From the NCBI GenBank assembly GCA_964017065.1, contig OZ024789.1:3034657-3098656 (forward strand): 64,000 bases of DNA, given 5' to 3'. The notes under the pieces were generated by a model that was not told where the DNA came from, did not search any database, and was given only the letters and a program-made list of their open reading frames with translations. The DNA is from Haliclona indistincta. Lineage: Eukaryota; Porifera; Demospongiae; Haplosclerida; Chalinidae. Shown here one piece after another: positions 53,946 to 64,000 of the stretch. A program made the translations under genes and the position numbers. Position 1 is the stretch's first letter; each line of letters starts with the position of its first letter.

Positions 53946-56900
53946 TTATGCCTTCACAATCTCCTTAACAGCCTTGACAATGGCTGTGCTGTCAATGCCG
54001 TACATCTTCATGAGGACAGCGCCGGGACCGCTACGAGCAACCTCGCGCACTGCAAGCCGACGAACAATGACGCTGTTCCTGCCTCCATCGATCAGGGCGC
54101 CACACACGGCCTCACCAAGACCGCCTGAAAATGAAAAAGACAGCAATAAAATCAGCACACTCTGCTAGAGCTTCTACAGATGACAAAATTTACATGTAAT
54201 ACAAAGCTATGTGTAGTACTAAGAGCTCATGTGTGTGCATAGAGCTCCTTCATATTGCAATCTCATAGTCACACAAACACACGCAGACACATATGTCAAA
54301 GTCTTACGCAAAAACTGGTTAAATAGCTTTTAGTATCACGTCTAGCTATAGCGTATATGCAAAGACGTTGAAGTGTGTGATACTTTTTGCGAGATTCACT
54401 AAAATTGCACTAGCATTTTGCTAAGTTTCTCACCCTCTGGGTAGTGATCTTCAACAGTCACAAAGCGACCATTGGTTGCTTTAGAGCACTCAGCCAGCAG
54501 CTCCTTGTCAATGGGTTTCAGTGTGAATGGGTCGACCACTCGGATGTTGATGCCTTCAGCCTTCAGTACATCGTAAGCAGTGATGGCTTCGTGTAGAGTG
54601 ACTCCAGACCCGACCACGGTCACTTGGTCATTATCAGATTTGCGCACCAACTAAGAAAAGAAGAAAAATTAAATGATAGAAAAAAATTTAAAGGTGATAA
54701 AAGTTGAACTCACACAAACACTCTCACAAGCTAAGAAACTATCAACAACTACTTTTTTATGTCTGTCAACCTGGTGAGTACAAATTTCCAAGCTAAAATT
54801 AATGTATGTCAATTATACAAAAACCTCAAGCTACAAAGGTATCAACAAAAATAGTTTTTCGTGTGCTAATGATCTAGTATTACACGGAAATTTCCTAACT
54901 GACCTTTCCTTTTCCAACTTCAAACTTCTCGTTGTTGTCATAGATGACGGCCAGAGCTGGACGAGTGGTACGAGTGAAGGTGATGCCCTTGGTCTGGGCG
55001 GCTAGCTCAATGGCTCGCTCACAAGAAACGGCATCACTAGGGTAGAAACAGGTGGAGGTAGCAACTGAACGAAACATGGCAAAGTCCTCCAGAGCCATCT
55101 GAGAGGGACCATCCTCGCCTAGTGAAAAGAAGAGATAGAATTAGTTTGCTTGTGTATTATATCATAGAGAAATACATGTAGAAGCTGAAGAAATGTCACA
55201 ATGCTGTTTCTTACCGATGGATACTCCAGCGTGGGAGCCAACAAAGTTGCAGTTGGTCTGTGAGATAGCTCCCATTCGGATCTGATCGAATGCACGAGTG
55301 AGGAAGCAAGCGAAGGTGCTGCAGAAGACAATGTTGCGATCGCGGCAAGCCATTCCCATGCCCACGCCGACAAGATTCTGCTCAGCGATGAAGCACTCCA
55401 CATAGCGATCGGGGAATGCATTCTTGTAGGTCAGAGAGAAGGTGGAGTTCTTGGTGTCTCCATCCATGGCAATAACACGCTCACACGTTTTACCCAACTT
55501 GACAAGGGCATCTCCATATACCTTACGAGTTGCAATCTAGACAGAGGACAAGAACATAATATAAATACAATCAAAAAATGAAATGGAAAGCATAGAGTGT
55601 AAATGTGTTCTTTCAAGATCAGTTCTAATCATCTTCCAACACAAAATGCTACTACAGAAATGTCATGAGTCCATAAGAGGAAGGAGCGTTCAGCCGCAAT
55701 TTATCCAAATGTAAACTCCGCCACGCGCGTTAGTGATGTTCACTACCAGCAGAGCAAGGAGAGTGCCCAGCAAAGTAGTCAGAGTCAAGAGTGTCACTTG
55801 CAGCTGCTTGCATGGAACAAAATCAAATTGGCTGGATAGGCTGCAGTTGCACTTGGATGGAGGGCATGGCCTTTTTACAAGCACACACCAAGTCCAGTCC
55901 TGCTTACTAGATCCTGCTGTTTACAAGTAACAAGCTCCTGTTCGCTGCTGTCTTACGTGCTACAAGGGCACAGCCTTCTTTGTATGCTGCTGGTAAAAGC
56001 TGTTCAAGACATAATTATAACTGTATAGCTACCCTTGGGCGTGCACAATAATCTAGCAATGTGTTGGCACTTTTAAGTTTTGTTCTATAGCATCTCTAAC
56101 AAAATATTTGACCAACCTTGTCTCCCATCTTGTAGTTTGGTGGTTCAGAGAGAGAGACCTTGGTGATGTCGACTTTGGGTGCATCATCTTTGAATGCCAG
56201 TGGCTTGACCCCGTGTGGTCCTGGGTTCTTGATGAGAGCCTTGACAGCAGCAAGGGAGGCGTCGTTCTTGGCTCCAAGTGGCTTGCCGTGCCAGTTCAGC
56301 TCATCTTCAACATCGGGGAATCCCTTTCCTGAGATAAGATTGAGGAATGATTGAAAGTGTACAAACCCTCTGAGTAGTCATCTTTCATATCTAAAATGTA
56401 TTTTAAGCAACCGCCAGTCTCTTACCTTTGAATGTCTTGCAGACCAGTGCTGTGGGCTTGCCCTTGGTATTCTCCGCCTCCTTGAAGGCATTGACCACAG
56501 CCTGGACATCGTGTCCATCAACAACGATAGCATGGAATCCAAATGCCTCAGCACGGGCCTTGTACACCTCCGTCTCGTGACCCAGAGAAGCAGCCTCGCT
56601 CTGTATCAAGCAGACGGCAATAGAGCAGGTAGGTTTGATGGAGCATTACAAAAAGTATAAATATGAGGTGAGTTGCTTACCTGACCAAGACGGTTCACAT
56701 CAAAGATGGCGACGAGGTTATCCAGCTTGTAGTGACCAGCAAAGGCGCATGCCTCCCACACGCTCCCCTCGGCACTCTCTCCATCACCAATCACACAGAA
56801 CACACGGTAGCTGGCCTTGTCAACGTACTTGCCACAGTATGCCATTCCACAGCCAATACCCAGCCCCTGACCGAGAGAACCGGTAGCAACATCAATGTAG

Positions 56901-57699
56901 GACTGGCGCTGTGGAAAGAAAAAGTATTACTATCACAATAAACACAAAACACAAATACATGTAGCAAGAATCTAAATATACTAAGTTTTACACCATAGGT
57001 TTGTAGAACGTGTCGAAACAGTACTGTGTGTATACTGGTGTAGCTGGCTGTCTCTTACAGGTGTTGGATGTCCCTCGAGCTCAGAGTCAACCTTCCTGAG
57101 GTTCTTCAACTCGTCCATTGGGATGACCCCAGCCTCGGCCCAGGCTGCATACAGCACTGGGGCAGCATGACCCTACACACCCCATGAGGAGACAAAAAGG
57201 CAGTGATACATGGCTTGGTGTCTGTGCTAAAACATCACAGTATACCTTGGAGAGAATGAATCTATCACTTGAAGGATGTCTTGGGAAATCACCTGTAAAA
57301 ATACAGGAGGAGAGATCAGCCAAAATACTTCAAATACCTAGTTACAACATTTATTACAATTATACAAAAAAGCTTCCTGTTAATTATTTCCAGGGTTGAT
57401 AACAGCCCTGATTTGACCCAGTAGCATTGCACTGCAAATTTCTAGTAAAGAGACACTTCCTCGTTATGTCAAGAGGAAAACTATACGCACTTCCTGGCAC
57501 ACTAATAGTGGAGGTCAATGTTATTGTATCAACTGAGGCCCCTTGAGTATTTACACAGCAAGTGAGTGAGTGGGCGTATGTTAGTAGATGACAAGAATGT
57601 CATTATTTGAGGCTCACCAGTGTACTTCATGATGTGGAAGAACAGCACAGACATCACTTCGGCAGCCGAGGCACATGATGTAGGATGACTTGAGAGAGA

Positions 57700-57791
<92 letters not shown>

Positions 57792-58055
57792 AAAGAGAGA
57801 TTAGTATTAGTAAAACTAACACATTCAATATAAGCTAATAGAAACAAGTATTTCTTGTTTATAAGCATTGATTCATTCTCAAATTTTGTGTAAAATAATA
57901 GTTTGGCTCCAGCCCAATTTTGTAAACACGTGCAAATCATTCTAATACACACTTCCTTACCCGGAGCCAGCAGCTGTGGTCTGCACAACAGAGTGGATTC
58001 GCAACTTGTTGGCGATGTCCTTCAAGGTCTGGAGTTTTTCTGGAGAAAGAGCCAT
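53946..58055 (-). CDS. TKT: Transketolase, complete, 11 exons
   Basis: Cytosolic thiamine-diphosphate enzyme of the non-oxidative pentose phosphate pathway. Exons on the minus strand: 57961-58055, 57618-57688, 57246-57292, 57059-57172, 56681-56908, 56426-56600, 56117-56328, 55215-55536, 54904-55118, 54434-54650, 53946-54124. They join in phase to 624 aa, the length of animal TKT. Visible sites: GHPTS (substrate His), GHAAPVLY, the ThDP motif GDGESAEG...DVN, the catalytic Glu in [35 protein letters not shown], and the C-terminal domain ([11 protein letters not shown]). The start is the first ATG after the E-box promoter. The gene is divergent with SLC41, so the 390 bp between start codons probably serve both. 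Confidence 0.93.
57689..57800. repeat. (GA)n microsatellite at the TKT exon 2 acceptor
   Basis: About 100 bp of nearly pure GA on the + strand, i.e. (CT)n on the TKT strand. It ends within a few bases of the AG that precedes exon 2, so it is the polypyrimidine tract of that intron. Confidence 0.9.
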
Positions 58056-58284
58056 CTGCAGGAACAAGAGAGGTAGAGAATAAAAATGGTGTATCTTTGC
58101 AAAGCTGGTAGCAGCTAGTTTGCTTGCCTCGAGATAGAATTGATGTAAGGAGGGATTGCAAGCTGATCGATTGTAAGGGCTGTCTGCAAACCGGAGGAAG
58201 CAGATAAAAATTTTCAGGGTCACAGGTCCAGCTAAATAACCAGCAGGGTCGCACGGAAGTGATGGGCGTGATAAAGGTGTGGTT

Positions 58285-58313
58285 GGATATCACGTGTCTG
58301 TCACGTGATATCC
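58285..58313. promoter_or_regulatory. Palindromic twin E-box (ChoRE-like) in the TKT/SLC41 promoter
   Basis: CACGTG at 58291-58296 and 58302-58307 are separated by exactly 5 bp (TCTGT) and extended to perfect 12-bp inverted arms (GGATATCACGTG). Two E-boxes with a 5-bp spacer is the carbohydrate response element layout bound by Mondo/ChREBP-Mlx. The site is 230 bp before the TKT start and 133 bp before the SLC41 start. The arm TCACGTGA also fits MITF/TFE factors. Confidence 0.6.
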
Positions 58314-58445
58314 CCGCCTAAGACGACGAAGAACGTGTTGAATTTTGTGTGTAATTTGTACACAATAATAAAGCTTGGATCAAAAGTGGGGGACTTAACT
58401 GTGCGCAGAAGACTGTTCTTTGGAACGGCGGAGACCACCAATGAC

Positions 58446-61400
58446 ATGGACGACGAGATAGCAGCAGGACAAGAGCTGGACAACTCGCCAGCTCCCCAAT
58501 CTCCTGCTCGTCATCGTTCTCCTCCACGCTCTCCAACTGGTTTCAACTCCCTTCCTAGTTCTCCCGTAGCTGTCTCCCCGGGAACCTCAAACTCGAGACT
58601 AAGACGTGCTTCAGAAAGTGACAAGAACACCGACAATGATCTAAAAGACAAAGAATCTGAAGAGGACAGTGGGATCTCAGAGACTAGTGACATCTCTCCA
58701 CTCATTACGATCGCCTCTACACCATCTGAGGGTGAAGATGATGGAGGAAACAAGAAGGAGCGTCTTCTCATGACAGCTCTTCAAGTGTTCTTCCCGTTTC
58801 TGGTAGCTGGGTTTGGAACAATGTTTGCAGGGATGCTGTTGGACTATGTACAGGTAAGGTTGCTGACACTCGACCCCACCTACAGTGAAATATTATTATC
58901 GTGTACCGGGAATTTAGAGGGTGAAAATTTAATGTGCTAAAATTTATGTTTGGCGAATCTTTTTTGCCCATTTCATGTATCAGTAGAATGAATTTTTTTG
59001 ACAAACTCACCAATTTGCAAAATGTTCTCCTTTGTCATAATGTACACCATAAAGTTCCAAAATGTTCAGTTCTCCTCTCAAAGTGTCTATTCTATTATGG
59101 ATAGCAAAGATTAAAACAAGACAATAAGGAATGTGTGTTAATAGTGAGCTCTGGATAGAATGTCAATAATGATCGACTGAGGAATGTATATAGTGTGCCT
59201 TCCTTTACTGCCATAATATATAAATTGGTCGTAAAAGAGCAAAGTCAATGCAGCTGAACAAAATAGCTATCGTTTACATCCAATTGCTACAGTATTGTAT
59301 TGTTTATACATGTAGTGACATTTGCCTGTTGATCAATTCATAGTGTTTAGATACAATTGGAACAGCCTCTATCCAGAATTGTATGATGTAGACAAAATAA
59401 CAAGGAAATGCAATGAGGCACCTGATAGTTATGTACTTACTGTACGAAACAAGCTGTGTGCATACTTTGTGAATACTGTAATTTTTTAATTGTCTTGTTG
59501 TTCTCTATCAACAGCATTGGGAGGTATATACTAATGTAGGAGAGTTGTTCATTCTGGTTCCTGCTCTACTGGGACTGAAGGGTAACCTGGAGATGACACT
59601 AGCGTCTCGACTATCAACAGCTGTGAGTTAATACACTTCTCCATGATACTATAATACGTCACCGGATCACACCTAAACTGGTGCGATGACACTATTGCTT
59701 ATACATGCACACACCATCTGTAGGGTTTTATTTGGGGGCACTTTCAGGAATATTTTTTAGGGAAAATTTTTCCGTGTGTTAAAAGGTTGATCAGCTTTTT
59801 AGGAGTCTGAGATATATCCTCAAAATTTTAAGCTCTCATAGAGTGATTTTGTTGAGGCCTTCTTATACCAAAGCAGCACAAAATTAATTTCTGACCATCA
59901 TTCTACTATTCTAGTAGGAAGACACTGGAGCTAGGGAGATCCCCTTTCCCAGGGCACTATATGAAACCCTGGACTATATTGTGCTATACCGTAAATCTGG
60001 AAATTTTCAGTGTCAAAATAATGTCGTCGTTCATCCTTGCGACGAAAATTAAATACACGAAATTCTAAGCGCATTGGTTTAATCAATGCGCACCCAAGTC
60101 AACGACGAAAATTAGATGCACCAAAAATTTGATAGAACAAAATTTGGATACGCGAAATGTTTCCCAGATCTACAGTATAATACCAGTATTGTTCTTAAGA
60201 TGTCCCCACTTTTTATCGGCACGCGCTTCACTCCCTTGCAATAATTTTTATTAAATGTCTGTAAATTAATACATCTTCTTACATTAAACTTATCTTGCAC
60301 ATAAGCACATACATCTTGCTATAAAAACTCATGTCTGTATACATGCTCTTTATAACAAAACAGACCATTAATCATATCACACACTCTCTCTTTATTTTGC
60401 TGCCCACTCAGGCCAATCTAGGTGAAATGAACAGTTGGGCGTCATGTTGGAAAATAGCATGGGGAAACCTCTCGTTGATACAGGTGAGTAAATATGTACC
60501 TTTTTCAATGGACAAAGTCCCTCATGGATTACCTACAGTAGGATAGACTAGTTCACAACATTGTAATGTCTTCAGTAGAGCCTGGCTCAGTGTACTAGTA
60601 GTAGTACTGTCGCTTGGTGCTAGGCAACGCTTGTTGGGGGAAAGTCTTTAAACACACATAGTGTATGTCCTCTAACATGTACAGTGTATCTAGAATAACA
60701 TAGTGAACATACCCGTCTGTCATTGAGTGTTTGCTTGATCTATAGTTATATGTGTCTTGTGGGTAGCTCCTCAATACCACCCAACCTGTGTGCTTTCCTG
60801 TTGTGTGTTCTTTTCCATTTTCACTCTGCATGCACTTGCTATCCCGGAATTCAGTGTTCTCTCCCGAACAATCAAGTGGTGCAGGCACATACATTATCCA
60901 AAATTTAGCACTTTTAGAATGGGTACAGTCTGTAACTTTGATTTCAAGCACAAAATAACCCCAAAATGAGCATATTCTTGAGAATTCAAGTGGTGCATTA
61001 CCATAATCTGCAGCACTGCTCAAAAACAGCCTAACAAGAACACTGCCAGAATTTAAACAAAATAATAACATGTATAATTATTTTCTGTATTACAGGGTCA
61101 AGCTCTCATAGTTGCTGGACTGGCTACTCTCATCTCATTGCTTCTAGGGATGATCAGTGGAGAGCATGCTGATCTCAGTGGGCTCCTCCTAGTGGGCGGA
61201 GCCAGCATGTCAGCAGCTTCTCTAGCAAGTGCTCTCTTGGGCGGATTAATGATCGGCATCATATTGGTCTCAAAACCACTCAATGTAAATCCCGATAACA
61301 TAGCCACACCCATTGCTGCCAGTCTAGGTGACCTAGTCACTCTCACGTTTCTCTCATTCATTGCTCATGGTCTGTATAGTATAAAAGGTGAGTGATAGTC

Positions 61401-63357
61401 TGCTTAGCATTTCTGGTGCCTAGCAACTAAAGTATCAGTGTATTAGCGTAATAAGCTTTAAGCAAGTCAAGTTGCATTGTGTACAACGATAATGGGTTCT
61501 ACACACTATTTGGACATTTTTTGCACCCTTGTATAACACCTCATCTTTACCTCTCTCTCTCTCTCCCCTCTCTCTCCCCTCCCTCCCCCTCTCTCTCCCT
61601 CTTTCTCTCCTACCCCTCTTCCTCTTTCTTTCCTACCCCTCTCTTCCTCTTTTTCTCCTACCCATCTCCCTCTCTTCCTCTTTCTCTCCTACCCCTCTCC
61701 CTCTCTCTCACTCTCTCCCCCTCTCTCTCCCTCTCTCTCGCTCTCTCTCTCTCTCCCCTCCCTCCCCCCCTCTCTCTCTCCTACCACTCATCCCTCTCTC
61801 TCTCTCATCAGATGACCGTATTAAAATAATATCCTCCTCAGTCCTGTGTGTAGTACTAATCGTCCTGATACCTGTCTGGCTATATCTAGCTCACCGTAAC
61901 TCATTCACTAAGCAAGTAGTGTACTCAGGGTGGATCCCTGTGATCAGTGCTATGCTTATTAGCAGGTGACACATTCAATGTTGTCTTTTTTCAAAATCAC
62001 GTTTTTTGTTCGCAGTTGTGGTGGACTTATTCTCTCAAAGACTGTCAAAGAGTTTCCAGGAATAGCGGTATATTCACCTATTATCAATGGTAGGTTAGCA
62101 ACAGCAATGTCATAAAGCAACAGCAATGTCTCTTTGACCAAAATTAAGACATATCAAAAATTGAGATCTAAGGGTGCCCTCAAATTTTCTACATGTGTGT
62201 TAATGGTACTGTAGGACACAAAATTAAGTTTTTGTTTCGTATTTGTGCAATGATCGTACTACAGTAAAAACGTACAAACTTTAATCGTATGACAATCATT
62301 GTTTTACAATAAAGTACATGTATGTGTATACCTAATTGTAGCAAACTTGACTCTCAGTTTTGACAAACAGACTACAAATTAAGGCATATTTGTGTTCAAT
62401 ACCACACCTCTCCCTGTGCTAGCATGTGCAGGCAGGGAGAGGTGTGGTGTTGAACACAAATTGTAGCCTGTTTGTCAAAACTGATAGTCAACTTTGCCTC
62501 AATCAGCTGTACTGTACCTGAAAGTACATGTAATACGTTCATTGCAATACAAAACCAAAAATGTATTTTTTTCTTTTACTATTCTTCTTTCACACCAAAC
62601 TCTATGATTGTAGCTCAGTTGTAATGGCTTTCTGATTTGTGTTATATTATTTGTCTACTCCTCACAGGTGTAGGAGGCAATCTAGCAGCTGTGCAAGCCA
62701 GCAGATTATCAACAGCTCTTCATAAGACAGGAAAACCAGGCACCATTACCACTGAAGATGATCGCGTCAGATGGTGGAAACGTAAGATTCTCCAATATAC
62801 CACTCTCTCCTATTTTTGTTACTTTTCGAATCTTTATTTTGTAAGTTGGTTGATACATGTACATACAAATTTTACCACGTAAAATTTTACATTAATTTTA
62901 AAAATTGTCATAGACAAGAATTTTTCCTCTATTGAAGTTTTTACACCCAAAAAATTTTGTGTCAATGTAAAATTTTAATTTTAACATTAATTTAAAAAAT
63001 TGTCATCGATAAGAAATTTTCCTCCATGTATTGAATTTTTTCCACCCAAAAAATTTTGTGTCAATTTTTTTATGTAGCATCACATGGGAGTCTAAATTTA
63101 CCGGTACCTAGACTGTGATTATCCATTGCCTACATAATTTTTTTAATTTTCATAGCTGACACACGTATGTTTGCAAATTAATCGCTGCTACTTTCTCTTC
63201 ATCTGCAGGTCAGCACATTCGTACCATACCTCTCCTTGTTCTAATGGTGATCCCAGCATCTATCATCTTCTTGATGGTCATCAAGGGAATCAATGCTGGT
63301 CACACTACTCTCTCTCCAATGTTCCTAGTAGCCTATCTCATCACTGCTGTATTACAG
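58446..63357 (+). CDS. SLC41A: SLC41-family magnesium transporter (3' end outside window)
   Basis: Eukaryotic MgtE-type carrier for Mg2+ at the plasma or internal membrane. Exons: 58446-58853, 59515-59622, 60412-60483, 61096-61387, 61812-61965, 62016-62089, 62668-62781, 63209-63357. All are GT-AG and in phase, giving 457 codons so far. The cytosolic N-terminus (about 100 residues) is Ser/Pro-rich. The first MgtE unit has [20 protein letters not shown] and [18 protein letters not shown]. The second begins [18 protein letters not shown]. Family members are about 510 aa, so one or more last exons are missing to the right. ATG 58446 is the first ATG in the frame. An upstream in-frame GTG at 58305 overlaps the E-box and is rejected. 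Confidence 0.9.
58854..61095 (+). other. SLC41 introns 1-3
   Basis: Introns 58854-59514, 59623-60411 and 60484-61095. Intron 2 carries a MITE-like repeat (59988-60182). Nothing else is recognised. Confidence 0.6.
59988..60182. repeat. MITE-like repeat in SLC41 intron 2
   Basis: The left end TACCGTAAATCTGGAAA and right end TTTCCCAGATCTACAGTA are imperfect inverted repeats. The interior repeats GACGAAAATTA words. TACCGTAAA also appears near 44084 and 42980, possibly fragments of the same family. Confidence 0.45.
61548..61810 (+). repeat. (CT)n-rich low-complexity tract before SLC41 exon 5
   Basis: About 260 bp of CT-rich units (CTCTCTCC, CCTACCCCTCTTCC) run up to the ATCAG acceptor of exon 5 and form its polypyrimidine tract. 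Confidence 0.85.
62340..62497. repeat. Foldback repeat in SLC41 intron 6
   Basis: Imperfect inverted arms of about 70 bp (AGTTTTGACAAACAG on the left, CTGTTTGTCAAAACT on the right; inner arms CACACCTCTCCCTG and CAGGGAGAGGTGTG) around a short GCTAGCATGTGC loop. Likely a small MITE. Confidence 0.75.
62890..63070. repeat. Two direct copies of an about 80-bp AT-rich unit in SLC41 intron 7
   Basis: Copies start near 62890 and 62993. Each begins ACATTAATTT and ends CCCAAAAAATTTTGTGTCAA. Confidence 0.75.
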
Positions 63358-63437
63358 GTGATTAATCAGTGTCATTATCACAACTTTAGACCTTTCCCAC
63401 TCCACTGGTTATAGGTCATAGGTCATACACGTAAATA

Positions 63438-63737
63438 CCAGGAGCGTATAAGGGGAAGGAACGTTCAACTGTGCCGTATTAATAATTATCAAAGTCTAAT
63501 GTCTGCTGCCATGCACTGTTGCTACTTGTAACTTTCTTTGCGCATTGTGGCTCGTTATTTCCTACCATACATTCATCCACGCTTCGTCCTACCATCTCAA
63601 GATAAAACAAGCGACTGTGCGTTCAACCAGAGCTATGATCGCTGTCTTATGCGGCCAGCATAAATCTTCCTTTGCAGCGCTAGCGGCGTACTTTAGATTT
63701 CGTTATCTACAGTTAAACGCTCCTTATACGCTCCTGG
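63438..63737. mobile_element. 300-bp MITE with 16-bp perfect terminal repeats
   Basis: CCAGGAGCGTATAAGG at 63438-63453 and its exact complement at 63722-63737. No coding potential. A target duplication is not evident. A related GGAAGGAGCGTTCAGC segment occurs in a TKT intron near 55680. Confidence 0.65.
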
Positions 63738-63931
63738 TGAATATGCATTTCACACTACTGTAAAGCGATACATAGATGTGTTCAACCAGGAATAGACCTT
63801 CTAGCACCTCTAGTCTACAACACCTGTCATCTACATCTTGTTGCTACAGATGGTGTTTTGACCAAAATATAAACTAGCTGTTGATTCTAAACAGGCAAAC
63901 AGTTATATGCAGTTATTGTAGGTATTCCAGG

Positions 63932-64000
63932 CTCTAGCATTTTTTGTTAATAACTACCTCAACCTCTAGCATTTTTTGTTAATAACTACCTCAACCTCTA
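63932..64000. repeat. 32-bp tandem repeat at the window end
   Basis: Two full units beginning CTCTAGCATTTTTTGTTAAT, at 63932 and 63964, and the start of a third at 63996. Confidence 0.85.

Larger units (their letters stand above)
63358..64000 (+). other. SLC41 intron 8 to the window end
   Basis: After the GTGATT donor no further exon is seen. It contains a 300-bp MITE and a short tandem repeat that runs off the window. Confidence 0.55.

Noticed and set aside
55690..55884. Possible small membrane protein on the minus strand in a TKT intron
   Set aside because: It has a hydrophobic stretch, but the interval is an intron whose flanking exons join in phase, and the sequence resembles a MITE fragment.
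57529..57988. Ser/Leu-repeat open frames on the minus strand
   Set aside because: Produced by the (CT)n microsatellite in TKT intron 1. The same applies to 61479-61969 in SLC41, except for the true exon 5.
58285..58313. Palindrome as a transcription terminator hairpin
   Set aside because: It lies between divergent 5' ends, in a eukaryote, and its core is a twin E-box.

Overview
This is eukaryotic, animal-type DNA. It is AT-rich, with short GT-AG introns, genes packed on both strands, and orthologues of a ciliary protein (CFAP54), transketolase and an SLC41 magnesium carrier. The compact layout plus an intronless Death-domain/ankyrin gene suggests a sponge (demosponge such as Amphimedon). That is an inference, because no rRNA or mitochondrial marker is present.

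Positions 1-42.9 kb hold a head-to-tail array of intronless, about 570-residue, 12-TM transporters of the POT/PTR (SLC15-like) branch of the major facilitator superfamily, all on the + strand. I group them by N-terminal half into subfamilies A-G. Order: partial tail (1-198), A1, B1(broken), C, D1, E1(broken), F1(broken), A/C chimera(broken), D2, E2(broken), F2, A3(remnant), E3, A2, B2, G. Nine copies are intact. The array grew by block duplication: the D-E unit recurs at a period of exactly 12,851 bp, and A-B recurs at 2.3 and 36.0 kb. It has been homogenised by gene conversion. The 3' half of every copy is nearly identical DNA, while TM1-6, one luminal loop and the C-terminal tail differ.

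The spacers and some genes carry non-autonomous mobile elements. Two related families (three copies of RC-A, one of RC-B) have an end-proximal foldback, subterminal inverted repeats, a terminal hairpin, and A|T insertion without target duplication, as judged against empty paralogous sites. This resembles rolling-circle (Helitron/HINE) elements. There is also a 131-bp near-perfect hairpin insertion, a TIR-type MITE, a divergent two-copy repeat and an 11-bp minisatellite.

Positions 43.6-53.7 kb (- strand) carry 16 phase-consistent exons encoding 905 codons of the N-terminal part of CFAP54. The last exon ends at a splice donor that faces the transporter array. A 985-aa Death-ANK gene lies on the + strand inside one of its introns.

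Positions 53.9-58.1 kb (- strand) carry a complete 11-exon transketolase of 624 aa. Its promoter is shared head-to-head with an SLC41 gene (58.4 kb to beyond the window, + strand). Between them is a palindromic pair of CACGTG E-boxes with a 5-bp spacer, the geometry of a carbohydrate response element (Mondo/Mlx).
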